From assembly GCA_021802595.1 (NCBI GenBank), contig JAJZRT010000165.1, positions 1 to 7,582 on the forward strand: DNA of 7,582 bases. Direction: 5' to 3'. Within the stretch, counting starts at the first letter, position 1; each line of letters starts with the position of its first letter. Below, piece after piece: positions 5,657 through 7,582 of the stretch. Position numbers and translations under genes: made by a program. The notes beneath the pieces were generated by a model. The model did no database searches. It saw nothing but the letters and a program-made list of their open reading frames with translations, and was not told the DNA's origin. The stretch is from Pseudomonadota bacterium (GTDB lineage Bacteria; Pseudomonadota; Gammaproteobacteria; Burkholderiales; Thiobacillaceae).

Positions 5657-6916
5657 ATGGTCAACCGATTGCGCCTGAATGAGAAATCCGTCCGGGAGGC
5701 CGCGCCGCTGGCGGGGCGGGACTACCAGATCTTCGACACCGAGGTGCGGGGATTTGCGGTGTGCATCTACCGCTCGGGCAACCGGGCCTTCACGCTCGAC
5801 TATCGCCATGCCGGGCGGCAGCGGCGGATGACGATCGGCCGCTGGCCGGAATGGTCGACCACGGCCGCACGCGAACGGGCGAAGGAGTTGCGCCGCGACA
5901 TCGACGCCGGGGGCGATCCGCTCGGGCAGAAGGAAGCCGGGCGTGCGGCGCCGCGGGTGCAGGATCTGATCGACCGCTACGTCGAGGTCCACCTGCCCCA
6001 CCTCGCGGCGCGCAACGCGGCCGACCAGCGGTCCATGCTCGCGAAGATGGTGGCGCCGGACTGGGGCAACCGGCTTGTGACCGAGATCAGCGCCTACGAC
6101 GTCGAGAAGCTCCTGACCAAGGTGGCTGCGGGCCGAGCCCGGCCGTCGAAGGCGAAGCCCAACAACCGGGCGCGGAAGCTGCAGGGGGCGAAGCCCACGC
6201 CGGTCCGGGCGAACCGCGTGGGCGAGGTGCTGCGCAAGATGTTCACCTATGCCGTCAGCTGGGGCTGGCGCGAGGACAACCCGGCCGCAAGCTTCCGCCG
6301 CCGGATCGAGAACCCGCGCGAGCGGTTCCTGACCCAAGAGGAACTGCGCAAGCTCGCCGCAGCGCTCGATGCCGCCGAGGATCGCCGGGCCGCCGACATC
6401 CTTCGGCTCTGCATGCTGACAGGGGCGCGGGTCGGCGAAGTGCGCCAGGCGCGGTTCGAACAGTTCCATCTCGAGCACTTGACCTGGTCGAAGCCCGCCA
6501 GCATGACGAAGCAGCGCAGGGTCCACCGCCTGCCAATCTCGGACGAGGCCGCGGCCATCGTGCGCCAGCGGCTCCTGCTGGTGCCGCGGGGCTGCCCCTT
6601 CCTCTTTCCCGGCGACACGCCCGGCCAGCCCGTGCAGGAGATCCGCCGGTTCTGGGCCGGGATCCAGAAGACGGTCGGCATCCCGGATGTCCGGATCCAT
6701 GACCTGCGCCACACCTTCGCTTCGCTCCTCGTCAGCGGCGGCGCCTCGCTCGAGATGATCGGCAAGCTGCTCGGCCACAGCCAGATACAGACCACCCAGC
6801 GCTACGCGCATCTGATGGACTCGCCGCTGCGCGCCGGAGTCGATGCAGTCGCGAACGCCTTCCGGCCGAAGCCGCAGCTCGTCCATGACGCAGACCGGGA
6901 TCGCAAGTCGGCCTGA
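5657..6916 (+). CDS. Tyrosine recombinase (site-specific integrase) with DUF4102-like arm-binding domain
   Basis: This 419-residue integrase appears intact. Residues 1-90 match the N-terminal DUF4102 arm-type DNA-binding domain of P4-like and island integrases (DYQIFDTEVRGFAVCIY, then a three-strand core to MTIGRWPEWS). Residues about 100-210 form the core-binding SAM-like domain. Residues 225-400 form the catalytic domain with every key residue present: Arg258 in LTGARVGEV, Lys285 in MTKQRRVHRLP, His348 and Arg351 in IHDLRHTFAS, His374 in LLGHSQ, and the nucleophile Tyr383 in TTQRYAHL. The core-binding domain contains a strongly basic, low-complexity stretch at about 159-186 (SKAKPNNRARKLQGAKP within it). 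Such enzymes insert phages, genomic islands and ICEs, usually at tRNA genes. It runs convergently with an unrecognised gene 61 bases downstream. Function is confident; the target site is unknown. Confidence 0.95.
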   Translation: MVNRLRLNEKSVREAAPLAGRDYQIFDTEVRGFAVCIYRSGNRAFTLDYRHAGRQRRMTIGRWPEWSTTAARERAKELRRDIDAGGDPLGQKEAGRAAPRVQDLIDRYVEVHLPHLAARNAADQRSMLAKMVAPDWGNRLVTEISAYDVEKLLTKVAAGRARPSKAKPNNRARKLQGAKPTPVRANRVGEVLRKMFTYAVSWGWREDNPAASFRRRIENPRERFLTQEELRKLAAALDAAEDRRAADILRLCMLTGARVGEVRQARFEQFHLEHLTWSKPASMTKQRRVHRLPISDEAAAIVRQRLLLVPRGCPFLFPGDTPGQPVQEIRRFWAGIQKTVGIPDVRIHDLRHTFASLLVSGGASLEMIGKLLGHSQIQTTQRYAHLMDSPLRAGVDAVANAFRPKPQLVHDADRDRKSA

Positions 6917-6938
6917 CCGGTGCCAGAGGCGGCAGCTG

Positions 6939-6959
6939 GCTGCGCGCTGGGCGCGCGGC
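6939..6959. terminator. GC hairpin between convergent genes
   Basis: GCTGCGCGC (6939-6947, one G-U pair) can fold on GCGCGCGGC (6951-6959) with a three-base loop. It lies in the 61-base gap between the stops of the integrase and the convergent gene, where a bidirectional terminator would be expected. There is no U-tract on either side and the DNA is very GC-rich, so support is modest. Confidence 0.3.
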
Positions 6960-6977
6960 GGGCGGTCGATGCGGCCG

Positions 6978-7580
6978 TCACCCGTCCCGATCCCCTCGGA
7001 GCGCACGCCAGACAGGCGTGAGCCTGCGGCGGATCGTCCGCTCGTCAGGCGCCTCGCCTGTGGCGCTCTGGGCAATGAACCAGTCCTGGGCCTCCGCCAC
7101 AAGCTCGGCCTGGGTGGCGGGCAGGCCCCGGTCATGCACCCGCACCATCAGTGCGGTGTACATCCCGTCCCAGTCGTAGCGCGCGGTGGAGCCGACATGC
7201 GCCGTCGGCCGATGCAGCAGGTCCCAGTCCAGCTCGAAGCGCTGCACCTCGTCGGCCATGATGTAGAGGTCGTCGACGGTGACGCGGATCTGCGCTCCGG
7301 GGTCGGTCAGCATGACCCAGTCCGCGTGATCCTTCGGCCGCACGCGCTTCAGAACCCCGATCGGCGCGCTCGTCCCCGTGCGGCGGAACATCTGCAGGAC
7401 GTCGGTCACCGAGATGATGACGAAGCCTGCGATCGTGTGCAGGCCATGGCTGACCGGCGCGATCGCCGTGACGATGTTGAACCGACCGGCGGCGGCCCAG
7501 GCGGCAATGTCCGCGGTGGAACAGTTCCACCGCATCGCAGCCTCAATCAGCGTGAAATACACCCTTGGTGGCAGAACCAT
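6978..7580 (-). CDS. Hypothetical protein with HTH-like segments, possibly 5'-partial
   Basis: I do not recognise this 200-residue protein as a named family. The ATG at 7580 is two bases from the window edge, so no ribosome binding site can be seen and the true start may lie outside. The N-terminus, YFTLIEAAMRWNCSTADIAAW followed within a few residues by GRFNIV, resembles the first helices of a MerR/excisionase-like winged helix, where a helix-turn-helix is followed by a short strand. The middle (about 45-125) looks like a mixed alpha/beta domain. The C-terminal part, about 152-196 (LPATQAELVAEAQDWF, then PDERTIRRRLTPVWRAL), looks like a second helix-turn-helix with a basic recognition helix. 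It has no signal peptide or membrane segment. Its place next to an integrase suggests a DNA-binding regulator or recombination accessory of the mobile element; this is inference from shape and position only. Confidence 0.75.
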   Translation of the reverse strand: MVLPPRVYFTLIEAAMRWNCSTADIAAWAAAGRFNIVTAIAPVSHGLHTIAGFVIISVTDVLQMFRRTGTSAPIGVLKRVRPKDHADWVMLTDPGAQIRVTVDDLYIMADEVQRFELDWDLLHRPTAHVGSTARYDWDGMYTALMVRVHDRGLPATQAELVAEAQDWFIAQSATGEAPDERTIRRRLTPVWRALRGDRDG

Positions 7581-7582
7581 GC

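Noticed and set aside
5399..7135. Minus-strand open frame of 578 codons
   Set aside because: It is antisense to the intact integrase and overlaps the convergent gene in another frame. The translation is Pro/Arg/Gly-rich with no domain features.

Overview
The window is a GC-rich stretch whose codon use and gene families suggest an alphaproteobacterium, most likely a member of the Rhodobacterales (Paracoccus/Rhodobacter-like). That assignment is inferred from protein style alone; there is no rRNA or marker gene to test it.

The left two thirds (about 199-5354) form one regulated unit. A GlxA/FtrA-type regulator, a DJ-1/PfpI domain fused to an AraC-type DNA-binding domain, lies on the minus strand. 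It is divergent from a five-gene plus-strand series with short gaps (36, 57, 75 and 49 bases). In order these encode an HD-domain protein of the cyanamide-hydratase-like type (TTG start), a short alpha/beta hydrolase, a second and different alpha/beta hydrolase, a metallo-beta-lactamase-fold hydrolase, and a stand-alone DJ-1/PfpI protein. Each gene has its own Shine-Dalgarno sequence, and the series ends in a perfect 12-bp hairpin at 5322-5354. The 272-base divergent region carries two abutting inverted repeats that are good candidates for the regulator's operator.

All five products are soluble, with no signal peptide or membrane segment seen, and all are hydrolase or hydratase folds with intact catalytic residues. 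The simplest reading is an inducible cytosolic pathway that degrades or detoxifies a small molecule. The substrate is not evident. Two of the folds (HD cyanamide hydratase-like and DJ-1 isonitrile hydratase-like) include known hydratases of carbon-nitrogen multiple bonds. The two esterase-like hydrolases and the MBL enzyme would equally suit an ester, lactone or thioester.

The right third (about 5355-7582) looks like the edge of an integrative element. A gene-free, repeat-rich interval of about 300 bases is followed by an intact tyrosine recombinase with an N-terminal DUF4102-like arm-binding domain. Converging on it from the right edge is a 200-residue protein I do not recognise, with helix-turn-helix-like segments at both ends; its 5' end may lie outside the window. 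No tRNA or obvious attachment-site duplication was found, so the boundary of the element, and whether the hydrolase operon lies inside or beside it, cannot be settled from this window.
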